In this document: piece after piece, positions 16,674-24,706 of the stretch | How positions within the stretch are numbered: position 1 is the first letter of the stretch | Layout of the letters: every line of letters starts with the position of its first letter | Virus record (IMG/VR): IMGVR_UViG_3300044695_001836 | Location: 1-25,908 of that record | Source of the DNA: a virus | DNA length: 25,908 nucleotides | Strand: one strand, 5' to 3' | Translations under genes and position numbers: made by a program | Notes under the pieces: model-generated | What the model was told of the DNA's origin: nothing | Seen by the model: only the letters and a program-made list of their open reading frames with translations | Database searches by the model: none

Positions 16674-18239
16674 ATGGCCATAAACCCATCAGACATTTCA
16701 AACATCGGATTGGCCGGCGGCAGTCCGGTTGAGGCTATGGCGCAGGGGTACAAGCTGGCCGATTTGGTGGATCAGCGCCAGATTAATCAAATGAGAATGG
16801 CCGGTGCCCAACAGGAACAGCAAGACCTCCAAACGCTAAAAAGCCTGTCCAGCAAATACGACTTGAGCAACCCGGAAGGTCAAAGCAAGTTTGCAGCGGA
16901 AGCGATCAAGGTAAACCCAGATCTGGGAATGAAGCTGCAAAAGCAGTTTTATGAATCGCAAACAGAGCAAAACAAGCTGACGGAGAGCCAATACAAGTTA
17001 ATGGGCCAGAAGATGGAATTTGAAGCCAACGCAGTGGCTCCGTTGTGGCAAACAGCAACTCAAATGCAAGCGCAGGGACGAAGCCAACAGGAAATTGACG
17101 CGGCATTGATGGGTCCGGTAGCGCAAACGCTCAAAACTCTGTCCCAGACTACGTTGCCAAACGGGAAACCTGTGCTGTCTCAGGAGGAAATTTCCGGATT
17201 CACGGCCAAACTTCAAAACGGCAACATCAAAAGTGCTCTTGACGGCATCATGATCAGCCATGCCAAAGGCGCAGACCTGTTGAAAGGACAGCAGTTTGGC
17301 AGGCCGGTGGAAATGACAGGTGAGCAAGGCCCTGGCATGTATCAGCAAGACCCAACGACCGGCGCATTCAGAAGAGTAGGCGGCCTTGCGCCGACCGCTG
17401 CCGAGCGTGGTGGCGGTGGTGGTATAGCCCCGAAAGTGCAGCGCTCAGAAATTCTGACCGGCGGCGCAGTAATGACCGTGATGGACAACGGAGAAAGCAT
17501 TGTCAGAGACACCGACGGGAACGTGGTTACCGGGAAAGAACGTTCAGAACTCTTAAAAAATGCTGGGCTCAGCAAAATCGAACAATCTGGGGAAATGGCG
17601 GCAACGAAACAGTTGCGCGAAGATGCGGTGAAGAATGCTGATGTTGCGTTTAAGTCTTCTCAATCCATCAGAGCCAACATCGTTAACCTTAAGGAAGCCA
17701 TTGCCCAAATCGATGCTGGGGCAAACACGGGCGTGATCGCAAGCAAATTCCCCAACCTGTTGAACGCCTCAATCGAATTGCAAAACATTCAAAGCAGGCT
17801 GGGCCTTGATGTCGTCGGCCAGACAACGTTTGGAGCGCTGTCAGGCTCAGAATTAAACCTCGCATTGCAAACTGGATTACCGACCAATTTAGAGGGGCCG
17901 GCTCTTAAACAATGGCTGATAAAACGCATTGAGGCCCAAGAAAACGTTTCTAAGTACCTCACCAAGCAGGCCACTTATCTGTCAAAACGCGGAAACACTC
18001 TAGCGGGATGGATGGAAAAGATGCAAAACGAGGCAGAAGAAAAACAGCGGTCTGAAGCGCAAGGCGGTGGTGCGCCATCCGAACAAAGTCCCGCTCCGTC
18101 GTCGTCCGGCGCTCCCCCCTCCCCACCGGGCGCGACGGGTGGCGGGACACCCAAGCAAATCACAGAAGGCACGATCGCATACGGCCCGGATGGCAGAAAA
18201 ATTATTGTCCGAGGTGGCGAATGGCAGCCGATGAATTAA
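16674..18239 (+). CDS. DNA ejection protein 2 (internal virion protein)
   Basis: A 521-residue, Q-rich helical protein. I chose ATG 16674 because GGGAGG (16659-16664) is nine bases upstream; a TTG two codons earlier is too close to it. The N-terminal half is rich in Q, M and A (LADLVDQRQINQMRMAGAQQ). The middle has a short beta-type segment (VMTVMDNGESIVRDTDGNVV). The C-terminal half is helical and then becomes a P, S and G-rich linker (residues about 455-495), ending in GTIAYGPDGRKIIVRGGEW. It stands between two other ejection-type genes and overlaps the next one by 19 bases. The role in forming the DNA-transfer conduit is inferred from order and composition. Confidence 0.72.
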   Translation: MAINPSDISNIGLAGGSPVEAMAQGYKLADLVDQRQINQMRMAGAQQEQQDLQTLKSLSSKYDLSNPEGQSKFAAEAIKVNPDLGMKLQKQFYESQTEQNKLTESQYKLMGQKMEFEANAVAPLWQTATQMQAQGRSQQEIDAALMGPVAQTLKTLSQTTLPNGKPVLSQEEISGFTAKLQNGNIKSALDGIMISHAKGADLLKGQQFGRPVEMTGEQGPGMYQQDPTTGAFRRVGGLAPTAAERGGGGGIAPKVQRSEILTGGAVMTVMDNGESIVRDTDGNVVTGKERSELLKNAGLSKIEQSGEMAATKQLREDAVKNADVAFKSSQSIRANIVNLKEAIAQIDAGANTGVIASKFPNLLNASIELQNIQSRLGLDVVGQTTFGALSGSELNLALQTGLPTNLEGPALKQWLIKRIEAQENVSKYLTKQATYLSKRGNTLAGWMEKMQNEAEEKQRSEAQGGGAPSEQSPAPSSSGAPPSPPGATGGGTPKQITEGTIAYGPDGRKIIVRGGEWQPMN

Positions 18240-20257
18240 AACTCCCGGAAGGTTTTTCACTGGAGCCACCATCTGGGCAAGGTTTGCAATTGCCGGAAGG
18301 GTTCACGCTTGAAGCGCCAGCGGGGCCGATGAGTGCTTTCAATGAGCCATTACAAGCACAACCACGTTCCGGCGTTTTGGGTGGCGCTCTGGACATTGCT
18401 CAGGGCGTGGCTGAAGTGCCTATGTCAATGGTTACTGGATTGGGCGCATCGGTTGTTGGTGGCGCTAGAGGAATACAAAACGTGTTGTCTGGGTACGGGC
18501 CGGAACAATCCGCAAAAACTGTGGAAGAAACGCAGCAGCGGTACACGTATCAGCCTCGAGGGGCTGTCGGTCAGGCGTTACTGTCCGACATTGGCAAAGT
18601 GTTTTCTTACGGAAACATCCCCGGCGAGAAATTGGCCGAAGCTGGTTATCCCGGCGCGGGAGCCGCAGTAACTGGCGCAATCCAAACGGCTCCGATGCTG
18701 ATTGCACCAGAAGCTCGTGCGGCTGTGGTGAATGCTGGCAAGGGGATTGCCACAACTGCAAAGGCTATCCCCGGTCGCCTTGCAGAGAGCACCATGAGAG
18801 GCCCCATCGGGCGACAGATTGGCGCGGTAGGCAATGTCGGTCAGGCAGGCCCGACTGGTGCGGCTGGCGGTGCAGGCGGCGGCGGTCGCCGTCTCGGAAT
18901 GATGTCACCAGAAGCGCGAGCGTTGCGTCAGATTGCCACGGAGTTACGACGCGAATTCCCAAACGAAACCCCGGCGGAATTGGCGACCAGAATGACAACG
19001 ATGTCGCAGCTTTCTGGCGGCGAGGCCAGAGTGGCTGACGTTGTTGGTCGTGACCTCTTGGACTTGGTTGCATCATTGCCTGGCGAAACGCCGAAAGGAT
19101 GGTTTGATGTTAGAACCGCCCGAATCGCAGGAAGGCCAGAACGATTAGATCCTGTCGTTGACGCATTGTCTCGTGGCGCTGGTCGAGCGGGAGACGTTGA
19201 GGCCGGTTTGGTGGCTTCTCAACGGTTAAACGCGGGGCCTTTGTATGAGCAGCTGCACAGCATGTCGATCGCAGCCACTCCAGACTTGACCGGAATTTTG
19301 CAATCAATGCGGCAACTTGGGGCGGTAAAAAATGCAGAAAGAATTGCCACTGCTGAACAACGTCCGTTGACCGTGACCGAGCGATATTTAGACGATGCAC
19401 AGCAAGCTGGGATTGCTGAACCGCTGTCGATGCGCGACCTTGATTTAGTCAAGCGCGGCATGGATGACGCCATTAACGCAGCCAAAAAAGACAACCCAAC
19501 GTTGGCTCGTTCAATGATTGAACTGAACAATCGGTTCAAAAGCGAGCTAGACAATTTAACCGGCGATTTGTATCTAGACGCCAGAAATGCGTTTTCCGGG
19601 CCGGCCAGCATTCGCACTGCGATTGAGGAAGGCAGAAACCTTTGGTCTGGCACTGCCGAAGATGTCCGCAGCACGATGCGGAACATGACAGAGTCGGAAA
19701 AGCAGGGTTTCCGAGTTGGCGCGGCTGAAGCGTTTCGAGAAAAAATTGGCACTCAACGCGGGCAGACTCAGATTCTTGACCTATGGAAAGACCGAACGCT
19801 TAGAGAACGTCTGCAAGCTGTTTTCGGAACGAGGGCAGAATTTGAACAAGCGGCAAACTTGATTGCAAACGAACGCAAACTCAAAGACCTTGAATCAGTT
19901 GCGATGAACAGCAAGACCTTCGCGCGTGAAGCAAGGGCGGATGATGCAGCGCTTCAAACAATCGCTGACATGCACGAGCTTGGAAAGGTTGTGGCCGGTG
20001 GTCGATGGGATCAGGCGGTGCAATGGATGGTGCAGAATAAATCTAGGCTCACGATGCCAGAATCAGTCAGGAACAAAATAGGTGAATTTTTGTTGAGCAG
20101 AGATCCAGGCGTGTTCACCGCTATTGAATCGGCAATGACTCAGGCGGCGAGAGCGCGGGCACAACGCTCGCAGGCGGCCAGAGCAACCACTAGAGCAGCA
20201 TTGACAGCCCCAGCTGCGCAGACTTTGCAGACTGTGCCGGGTTACGGTACGCCATGA
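18221..20257 (+). CDS. DNA ejection protein 3 (large internal virion protein)
   Basis: A 678-residue protein, in the size range of P22 gp16 (609 residues). The N-terminus has two copies of LPEGF-[ST]-LE-[PA]-P (residues 8-19 and 24-35), followed by a glycine/alanine-rich, partly hydrophobic region (GLGASVVGGARG and GAGAAVTGAIQTAPMLIAP). The rest is a long R, A, E and L-rich helical region ending in an A-rich tail. ATG 18221 lies inside the end of the previous gene with GAGGTGG just upstream; the spacing is short, so a start at the nearby ATG 18305-18330 region cannot be fully excluded but would remove the repeats. The stop overlaps the ATP-grasp ATG (ATGA). Confidence 0.72.
   Translation: MAADELKLPEGFSLEPPSGQGLQLPEGFTLEAPAGPMSAFNEPLQAQPRSGVLGGALDIAQGVAEVPMSMVTGLGASVVGGARGIQNVLSGYGPEQSAKTVEETQQRYTYQPRGAVGQALLSDIGKVFSYGNIPGEKLAEAGYPGAGAAVTGAIQTAPMLIAPEARAAVVNAGKGIATTAKAIPGRLAESTMRGPIGRQIGAVGNVGQAGPTGAAGGAGGGGRRLGMMSPEARALRQIATELRREFPNETPAELATRMTTMSQLSGGEARVADVVGRDLLDLVASLPGETPKGWFDVRTARIAGRPERLDPVVDALSRGAGRAGDVEAGLVASQRLNAGPLYEQLHSMSIAATPDLTGILQSMRQLGAVKNAERIATAEQRPLTVTERYLDDAQQAGIAEPLSMRDLDLVKRGMDDAINAAKKDNPTLARSMIELNNRFKSELDNLTGDLYLDARNAFSGPASIRTAIEEGRNLWSGTAEDVRSTMRNMTESEKQGFRVGAAEAFREKIGTQRGQTQILDLWKDRTLRERLQAVFGTRAEFEQAANLIANERKLKDLESVAMNSKTFAREARADDAALQTIADMHELGKVVAGGRWDQAVQWMVQNKSRLTMPESVRNKIGEFLLSRDPGVFTAIESAMTQAARARAQRSQAARATTRAALTAPAAQTLQTVPGYGTP
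18242..18325 (+). repeat. Two-copy LPEGFxLE peptide repeat
   Basis: Codons for residues 8-19 (18242-18277) and 24-35 (18290-18325) of the large ejection protein encode LPEGFSLEPPSG and LPEGFTLEAPAG, offset by 16 residues. The repeat is at the extreme N-terminus and looks like a short linear binding or packaging element. Confidence 0.75.
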
Positions 20258-21576
20258 AAATCCTAGTCCTTGAGCACGAAGACGCCGGCTGCGGATTGGA
20301 TTTCGTTCTGCGCTGCGTGTCTGCCGGCCATCAAGTGCGCTACTGGCTCTCACCAGACGCTTCACCGCACATTGGCCAAGGCTTCAAGGGCATTGAGTTC
20401 ATCAAGAACTGGACCGGCAGCGCCAAGTGGGCCGACCTCGTGTTCTGCACCGGTAACGAAAAGTACATTGACCGGCTAGAGTTTTTCCGCAAGCAGGGCG
20501 TGGCCGTGTTCGCACCGTCAGTGCAGTCCGCACGGCTGGAAATAGACCGAGCCTACGGGATGAAGTTCTTGGACGACCACGGCATCGAGTGTCCAGAGCA
20601 CCAGACGTTCAAGACGCTGGCCGACGCCGAGAAGTTTGCGAGGAAATCCGACGAGCGTTATGTGTTCAAGACGCTTGGCAGTGAGGAGGACAAGAGCCTG
20701 TCCTACTGCGCCAAATCGCCTGCCGACCTTGTGGCGCGTCTCCAGCGCTGGCAGCGTATGGGGATGGTCCTAAAGGGACCGTGCATGTTGCAGAAGTTTA
20801 TCCCTGGCATTGAGTTCGCTGTGTCGGCGTGGATGGGCAAGGATGGTTTCATTGGGTTGCCTAACGAGAACTTTGAGCACAAGAAGTTACTCAGCGGGAA
20901 CTGCGGCCCAAACTGCGGTGAGGCTGGGACAGTGATGAAGTATTGCAACGACTCAACGTTGTTTGAAGAAGTGATGAAGCCCCTCGAGGAGTCGCTCGTT
21001 AAGCTGGGCCACTTTGGTGGCATTGACGTCAACTGCATCATCGACGAGGACGGTAAAGCGTGGCCGCTGGAGTTTACTGCGCGTCCGGGCTGGCCTGCGT
21101 TCAACATCATGATGGCGACGACCAAGGGAGATCCTGCGGGATGGATGCGCGACGCTTGCTATGGCGAGGATTCCTTGGAAGTCAGCACGGCTATTGCGGT
21201 TGGCGTGGTCGTGGCGCAACCGGACTATCCGTACAGCAAGGCGACGCAGAAGGAAGTGATCGACATTCCGATTTATGGCGTGACCGCAAAGAACCGTCGC
21301 TTCATTGCGCCTCAGAGCGTCAAAATGGCGACGATGCCGGACATGGACGACGATGAGCTGGTGGAGCGCGAAATGTGGGCCACTGCTGGTGATTACCTGT
21401 GCGTTGTCACAGGCACAGGACGCAGCATCAAGCAGGCATCAGAGCGTGCTTATAAAGTCGTCGACGATTTGCACATCTCAGACATGATCTACAGAGACGA
21501 CATCGGCGAAAAAATTGAAGATGAATTGCCGACGCTGCAAGAACATGGATACGCAACAGAGTTTGAATACGAGTAA
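20254..21576 (+). CDS. PurD-like ATP-grasp enzyme
   Basis: A 440-residue ATP-grasp protein resembling phosphoribosylamine-glycine ligase (GARS, PurD), which joins glycine to phosphoribosylamine using ATP in purine synthesis. Matching stretches are RLEIDRAYGMKFLDDHGI, CMLQKFIPGIEFAVSAW, GPNCGEAGTVMKY and GIDVNCIID. LEFTARPGWPAFN carries E273 and R277, with D258 and N260 before it, as in the ATP/Mg site. The length fits PurD, but the N-terminus (MKILVLEHEDAGCG) lacks the usual GGREHA motif, so the amine-substrate domain has changed and the substrate may be different. No other purine gene is nearby; it lies between the last ejection gene and the tail fibre. It overlaps the former as ATGA. A peptide- or glycan-modifying ligase is an alternative. 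Confidence 0.8.
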   Translation: MKILVLEHEDAGCGLDFVLRCVSAGHQVRYWLSPDASPHIGQGFKGIEFIKNWTGSAKWADLVFCTGNEKYIDRLEFFRKQGVAVFAPSVQSARLEIDRAYGMKFLDDHGIECPEHQTFKTLADAEKFARKSDERYVFKTLGSEEDKSLSYCAKSPADLVARLQRWQRMGMVLKGPCMLQKFIPGIEFAVSAWMGKDGFIGLPNENFEHKKLLSGNCGPNCGEAGTVMKYCNDSTLFEEVMKPLEESLVKLGHFGGIDVNCIIDEDGKAWPLEFTARPGWPAFNIMMATTKGDPAGWMRDACYGEDSLEVSTAIAVGVVVAQPDYPYSKATQKEVIDIPIYGVTAKNRRFIAPQSVKMATMPDMDDDELVEREMWATAGDYLCVVTGTGRSIKQASERAYKVVDDLHISDMIYRDDIGEKIEDELPTLQEHGYATEFEYE

Positions 21577-21582
21577 ACACAC

Positions 21583-22626
21583 ATGGCTTACTTCCAATCC
21601 CCTATCGCGTTTCAACTCCAGAGCTTTACCAATCAGGGGCTAATCCTGTCGGGTGGTTTGATTTATACCTATCTGGCTGGGACCACTACGCTACAGAACA
21701 CCTATACCGATTCGACCGGCACGGTATTGAATTCCAATCCGATCGTTTTGGACTCTTCTGGCCGTCTAACGACCAGCATTTGGGTTACTGGTGGCGTCGC
21801 CTTGAAAGTGATCATCAAGGACAGCAACAACAACACGCTGGCCACGGTCGACAACATTGCTGGCATCAATGACATCACGTTGGCGTTGGCGGCACCCGGC
21901 ACCATCGGCGGCACTACGCCAGGCGCGGCAACGTTCACGACTGTTACGGCCAACACCAGCGTCACAAGCGCGGTCGGCAATTTTACAACGCTGGCAAGCA
22001 CTACTTTGTCAGGCAATTTGACGGTCACCGGCAACAGCACGCTAGGAAACAATCCAAGTTCAGACACTGTGAGCTTGAATGGTTGGACAGGAATCGGAAC
22101 CACGGGAGGTTCCCCGCATCAGTGTTTTATTCTGGCAAAAGATTCTTCAACAAGTTACTACGCTCTGACTATTTATGATCCGGGCAATACAAATTTGCTT
22201 TTCCGTTTACGGAACGACGGGAACATAACTTTCGGATCAACAAGTGCTGGCGGTCCGTATAACGCCACCACGGCGTCTGCTGCGAATGTTTTTATAACGT
22301 CTGGTGGAGTGTTGCAGCGCTCAACCTCATCAGCCCGTTATAAGAAAGACATCACGGACGCCACTCATGGGCTTTCGGAGGTTTTGAAACTTCGCCCAGT
22401 AAAGTATCGCGGCGTGAATGACGGCGATACTTGGTTTGGTGGGTTGCTGGCCGAAGACCTGCACAGCCTTGGCCTGACGGAGTTTGTGCAATACGACGAG
22501 CAAGGCCGCCCAGACGCCATCAGCTACGGGCCAATGGTGTCTCTGATGGCTAAGGCCATTCAGCAGCTCACAGCGCGTGTGGAGGCGCTGGAAGCCGCTG
22601 CACAGCCTGTCACCTCCGGCGCTTAA
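21583..22626 (+). CDS. Tail fibre with C-terminal S74 intramolecular chaperone
   Basis: A 347-residue fibre. The N-terminal about 100 residues (LQSFTNQGLILSGGLIYTYL, then SSGRLTTSIWV) form a segment commonly seen in phage fibre N-termini and probably attach it to the tail. The middle is T, S, G and N-rich with repeats of the kind TFTTVTANTSVTS and TLSGNLTVTGNSTLG, typical of fibrous beta-structure. From about residue 247 there is an S74 (endosialidase-type) chaperone: SSARYKKDI at 249-257, with serines 249/250 and lysines 254/255 in the usual places for the self-cleaving dyad, and a final coiled coil (AIQQLTARVEALEAA). The chaperone would trimerise the fibre and cut itself off. The ribosome site is weak; the ATG is six bases after the previous stop. 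Confidence 0.87.
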   Translation: MAYFQSPIAFQLQSFTNQGLILSGGLIYTYLAGTTTLQNTYTDSTGTVLNSNPIVLDSSGRLTTSIWVTGGVALKVIIKDSNNNTLATVDNIAGINDITLALAAPGTIGGTTPGAATFTTVTANTSVTSAVGNFTTLASTTLSGNLTVTGNSTLGNNPSSDTVSLNGWTGIGTTGGSPHQCFILAKDSSTSYYALTIYDPGNTNLLFRLRNDGNITFGSTSAGGPYNATTASAANVFITSGGVLQRSTSSARYKKDITDATHGLSEVLKLRPVKYRGVNDGDTWFGGLLAEDLHSLGLTEFVQYDEQGRPDAISYGPMVSLMAKAIQQLTARVEALEAAAQPVTSGA

Positions 22627-22804
22627 TCGGCTCATCCAAAGTCGGGACAATCGTTTCGGTTGGTTCAACGGATTCTAGGGGGCCAAAAGTCTCCACCAGA
22701 TTACCGACGAACCGCCGAAACACCTCGTCAGACTGCACCAGTTCTGCCACTTGCCTGTGGCGCTTGATGCTTTCCCATGTTGCTCGTTTGGCATCAACGG
22801 ACAT
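22610..22804 (-). CDS. Small hypothetical protein, end of leftward operon
   Basis: A 64-residue protein with a helical, basic N-terminal half (DAKRATWESIKRHRQVAELV) and an acidic, proline-containing tail ending KRRR. I chose the ATG at 22804, which overlaps the end of the HTH gene by 11 bases; the open frame continues upstream, but that part is already coding. Its 3' end overlaps the tail-fibre 3' end by 17 bases on the other strand. No family was recognised. It is the last gene of the leftward block. Confidence 0.55.
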   Translation of the reverse strand: MSVDAKRATWESIKRHRQVAELVQSDEVFRRFVGNLVETFGPLESVEPTETIVPTLDEPIKRRR

Positions 22805-23015
22805 GGAAATGCGTTTCCATCGCCAAAACCTTCTCAATGGTTCGGTGATGCACTCCGTAGCGTTGAGCCAGCGCAGCGTTGGTTAAATTCTCCGTGATGT
22901 AGTCGCGAAGCTCTTCTCTCCGGATAGCAGCCTCGCGAATCTCAATAACCTGGGCGTCGCTGATTTTGGTCTGCGGCAACTCGTCACCCCGTTTGAACAG
23001 ATAACATTCGCGCAT
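22794..23015 (-). CDS. Small helix-turn-helix protein
   Basis: A 73-residue protein. Its C-terminal half (NLTNAALAQRYGVHHRTIEK, residues about 43-62) is a good helix-turn-helix of the resolvase or homeodomain-like type, with A-L-A-x-R-Y-G-V as first helix and turn. The N-terminal part (KISDAQVIEIREAAIRREEL) is a common preface in phage HTH proteins. It may bind DNA as a transcription regulator. A G-rich stretch lies upstream of the ATG, and ATGA overlap with the previous gene implies coupled translation. Confidence 0.72.
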   Translation of the reverse strand: MRECYLFKRGDELPQTKISDAQVIEIREAAIRREELRDYITENLTNAALAQRYGVHHRTIEKVLAMETHFHVR

Positions 23016-23671
23016 CAGTGCCCCCAGCGTCTTGGCTTTTGAAAATACGCCCAGTCATCTTCGCGGTCGGCCTGCGCGGTGTACTTCAGCGGGCTGCTGG
23101 CCGGGGCGTCGCGCACGATTTGCTTGGCCACTCTGGCGCTCCACGCCGGCCATGATTCCTCATCCCCTCGAGGATACCGCTCAAGCATGTTGAGAGGCCG
23201 CCAGCGCTGGATGACAGGGTTCTGGCTAGTCTTCACCTCCTCGTACCACTCAGCCGTATGGCAAGCCTTGCAGATGGCTTTCCCGTACTTGTCGCGTCCG
23301 TAGAATTCGCCACCACATTTGCATTGTTCGGCACTGCTCTGGCGCTTCAGTTCTCCGCTGCCTTCGTTTACTTCAGCCTCAAACCGAAATTGATTGAGGT
23401 ACGTTGAAACATGCGGCAGCGGGGCCACGAACTTGTTGGGGACTCGTCTGGCGGTCCTGCGGTTTTGCGCGTGGATGCCGTAACCGTGGTTCACGGCCTG
23501 CGCAAACTTTAGCTCAGGCTCGCTGTCGACCTTCTCCTCTTTCGCCCACTTCTTACATGCTTTTTCCCAAGCCTCAAACGCTTTGCGCTTGGACCCCTTA
23601 GCCGAGACGTCCATACGATCATCGGTGCCGTAGCGTGCCCAAAAGTCGTCAAAGTGCTTTGTGTAGTTCAT
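23015..23671 (-). CDS. Phage replication-type protein with four-cysteine zinc site
   Basis: A 218-residue protein starting at the ATG at 23671, with GGAGGGAGAAGGA just upstream and ATGA overlap with the previous gene; the open frame upstream to 23830 belongs to that gene. The N-terminal half shows the layout of phage replication or helicase-loader proteins: FDDFWARYG near the start, KRKAFEAWEKACKKW, then PHVSTYLNQFRFEAE (residues 86-100; family members often have PHxxTWLNQxRW). It is followed by C117, C119, C134 and C137 (CKCG, then CKAC), a likely zinc ribbon, and an R/W-rich C-terminus. It could help load the helicase at the origin; a zinc-containing late antiterminator is a less likely alternative. 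Confidence 0.62.
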   Translation of the reverse strand: MNYTKHFDDFWARYGTDDRMDVSAKGSKRKAFEAWEKACKKWAKEEKVDSEPELKFAQAVNHGYGIHAQNRRTARRVPNKFVAPLPHVSTYLNQFRFEAEVNEGSGELKRQSSAEQCKCGGEFYGRDKYGKAICKACHTAEWYEEVKTSQNPVIQRWRPLNMLERYPRGDEESWPAWSARVAKQIVRDAPASSPLKYTAQADREDDWAYFQKPRRWGH

Positions 23672-23958
23672 TCCTTCTCCCTCCTCACATACAACGCAGT
23701 GCCATGCGGCCAGACCCCGCGAGGGTTTATTGGCGAGGCAGACAAACGTCCACCGTGAGCACCAAACACCCGTCCCCAAAGTTCGTACTCCAGCGCCGCA
23801 TCCAACTGCTGGTGTGTTTCCGATAAACACACTAGGTCATATTCTCGGATTGCCTCTCTCAGCGCTTGAATCAGCTCCGAAGTGTGTGCTGCATCTTTCC
23901 ACAACGGGGTATCCCATCTCTCGATGAGCGCCAATGCGGCGTCGATAACCTTATTCAT
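23668..23958 (-). CDS. Hypothetical protein in leftward operon
   Basis: A 96-residue protein starting at the ATG at 23958, where GGAGGGG lies a few bases upstream; the longer open frame to 24060 overlaps the preceding gene. The sequence begins with a helix (NKVIDAALALIERWDTPLWK) and continues with another (TSELIQALREAIREYDLV), then an R, G and P-rich end. I have an impression of similar short proteins in phage early regions, but the role is unknown. It overlaps the replication-type gene as ATGA. Confidence 0.65.
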   Translation of the reverse strand: MNKVIDAALALIERWDTPLWKDAAHTSELIQALREAIREYDLVCLSETHQQLDAALEYELWGRVFGAHGGRLSASPINPRGVWPHGTALYVRREKE

Positions 23959-24166
23959 TCCTTCCCCTCCTGCTAATCGTGGTCCAGAGTCCTTGCAGGT
24001 TCTCGGCGCTCTCTCGCATCCAATAAGCGTCGATTTTGCGGCCATCCTCGTCTGCTTCATCGGCCAAGCGACGCAGATGCGCGACCATCTCTGGCGTGTC
24101 TTCGTACGTCATTATCTGGTCGGCTTTGATCCGAATCCGATATTCCATCTCAGCAACCCTTCCCAT
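23951..24166 (-). CDS. Small hypothetical protein in leftward operon
   Basis: A 71-residue protein, mostly helical and charged (PEMVAHLRRLADEADEDGRK, then YWMRESAENLQGLW). I chose ATG 24166 because GGGGAGG is seven bases upstream; the TTG two codons before it would be too close to that site. It overlaps the next gene by eight bases. No family was recognised. Confidence 0.65.
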   Translation of the reverse strand: MGRVAEMEYRIRIKADQIMTYEDTPEMVAHLRRLADEADEDGRKIDAYWMRESAENLQGLWTTISRRGRNE

Positions 24167-24168
24167 AT

Positions 24169-24492
24169 TCAAACCTCCCCAAGTTTGTTTATCTCTTCAA
24201 TCAGTTTTACGCCTGGCGTCAACAGCCATGAGCTTCCTTTGCTCCGATTGACGTCCTTGTTGATCCATCCGCGATTTATCAGGATGTTGAGCGTGGCGTT
24301 TGCCGTTTTCCCCTTCGTGTTCTGGCTCCAGAAATTCTTCATAAACGACCTGCGCGGATGAGTGATAAGCACCCAAACGAACATTCGTTTAACTACTTGC
24401 TCAACGTTCACCAAATCGCAGTCATCAGCCCCAGCTGCGGCCAGCTTGTTGGCTATGTCGTCAGCTTTCCTCAGTAGTTCTATGATCATCAT
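24169..24492 (-). CDS. Hypothetical protein, possible winged-helix
   Basis: A 107-residue protein. The N-terminus is helical (IIELLRKADDIANKLAAAGA). The C-terminal part (KTANATLNILINRGWINKDV, then GSSWLLTPGVKLIEEINK) has the rhythm of a winged helix: recognition-helix-like segment, short hairpin with S/G turn, and final helix. This suggests DNA binding, but no specific residues confirm it. Two ATGs are adjacent at the start; the first, at 24492, is used here. It overlaps the upstream gene by 32 bases and leaves two bases before the next ATG. Confidence 0.65.
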   Translation of the reverse strand: MMIIELLRKADDIANKLAAAGADDCDLVNVEQVVKRMFVWVLITHPRRSFMKNFWSQNTKGKTANATLNILINRGWINKDVNRSKGSSWLLTPGVKLIEEINKLGEV

Positions 24493-24682
24493 TCCGCCCC
24501 AATTTCATCCCATCAATGTTGAGCCGTATCCTGTGCGCTCTCCGTGGTAATCCCTTTTTGTCGTACCGGTCTGCTTTTTCCATTGCAGCGTTGTAAGCCT
24601 CCGGGCTATCAAAGAAATGCCGATAGGTTCCCAGCGGTATGGGCGCGGTAATGGTTTTGCTCTTGTTATGTGGTCTGCTCAT
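24461..24682 (-). CDS. Small basic hypothetical protein, first gene of leftward operon
   Basis: A 73-residue basic protein (TAPIPLGTYRHFFDSPEAYN, then KKGLPRRAHRIRLNIDGM). I chose the ATG at 24682, with GGAGG four bases upstream. A second ATG at 24697, 15 bases before and in frame, has an equally good GGAGG at the same spacing and would give 78 residues. It is the most upstream gene found in the leftward block, so the operon promoter should lie to its right. No family was recognised. Confidence 0.6.
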   Translation of the reverse strand: MSRPHNKSKTITAPIPLGTYRHFFDSPEAYNAAMEKADRYDKKGLPRRAHRIRLNIDGMKLGRNDDHRTTEES

Positions 24683-24706
24683 GTTTCCTCCAGACATAGT
24701 TCCTCC
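24680..24706 (-). promoter_or_regulatory. Duplicated ribosome-binding site and start
   Basis: On the minus strand, GGAGG at 24706-24702 and again at 24691-24687 each sits four bases before an ATG (24697 and 24682). The two 15-base units share TGGAGGAA and ATG and are in frame, so either start gives nearly the same protein. Confidence 0.6.

Noticed and set aside
14373-22626. Diversity-generating retroelement, considered because related podoviruses carry one
   Set aside because: No reverse transcriptase, template repeat or lectin-type variable region is seen in the window.
23672-23830. Longer N-terminus for the replication-type gene
   Set aside because: The extra codons lie inside the previous gene, and a strong ribosome site plus ATGA overlap mark the ATG at 23671. 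The same reasoning shortened the genes ending at 23668 and 25222.
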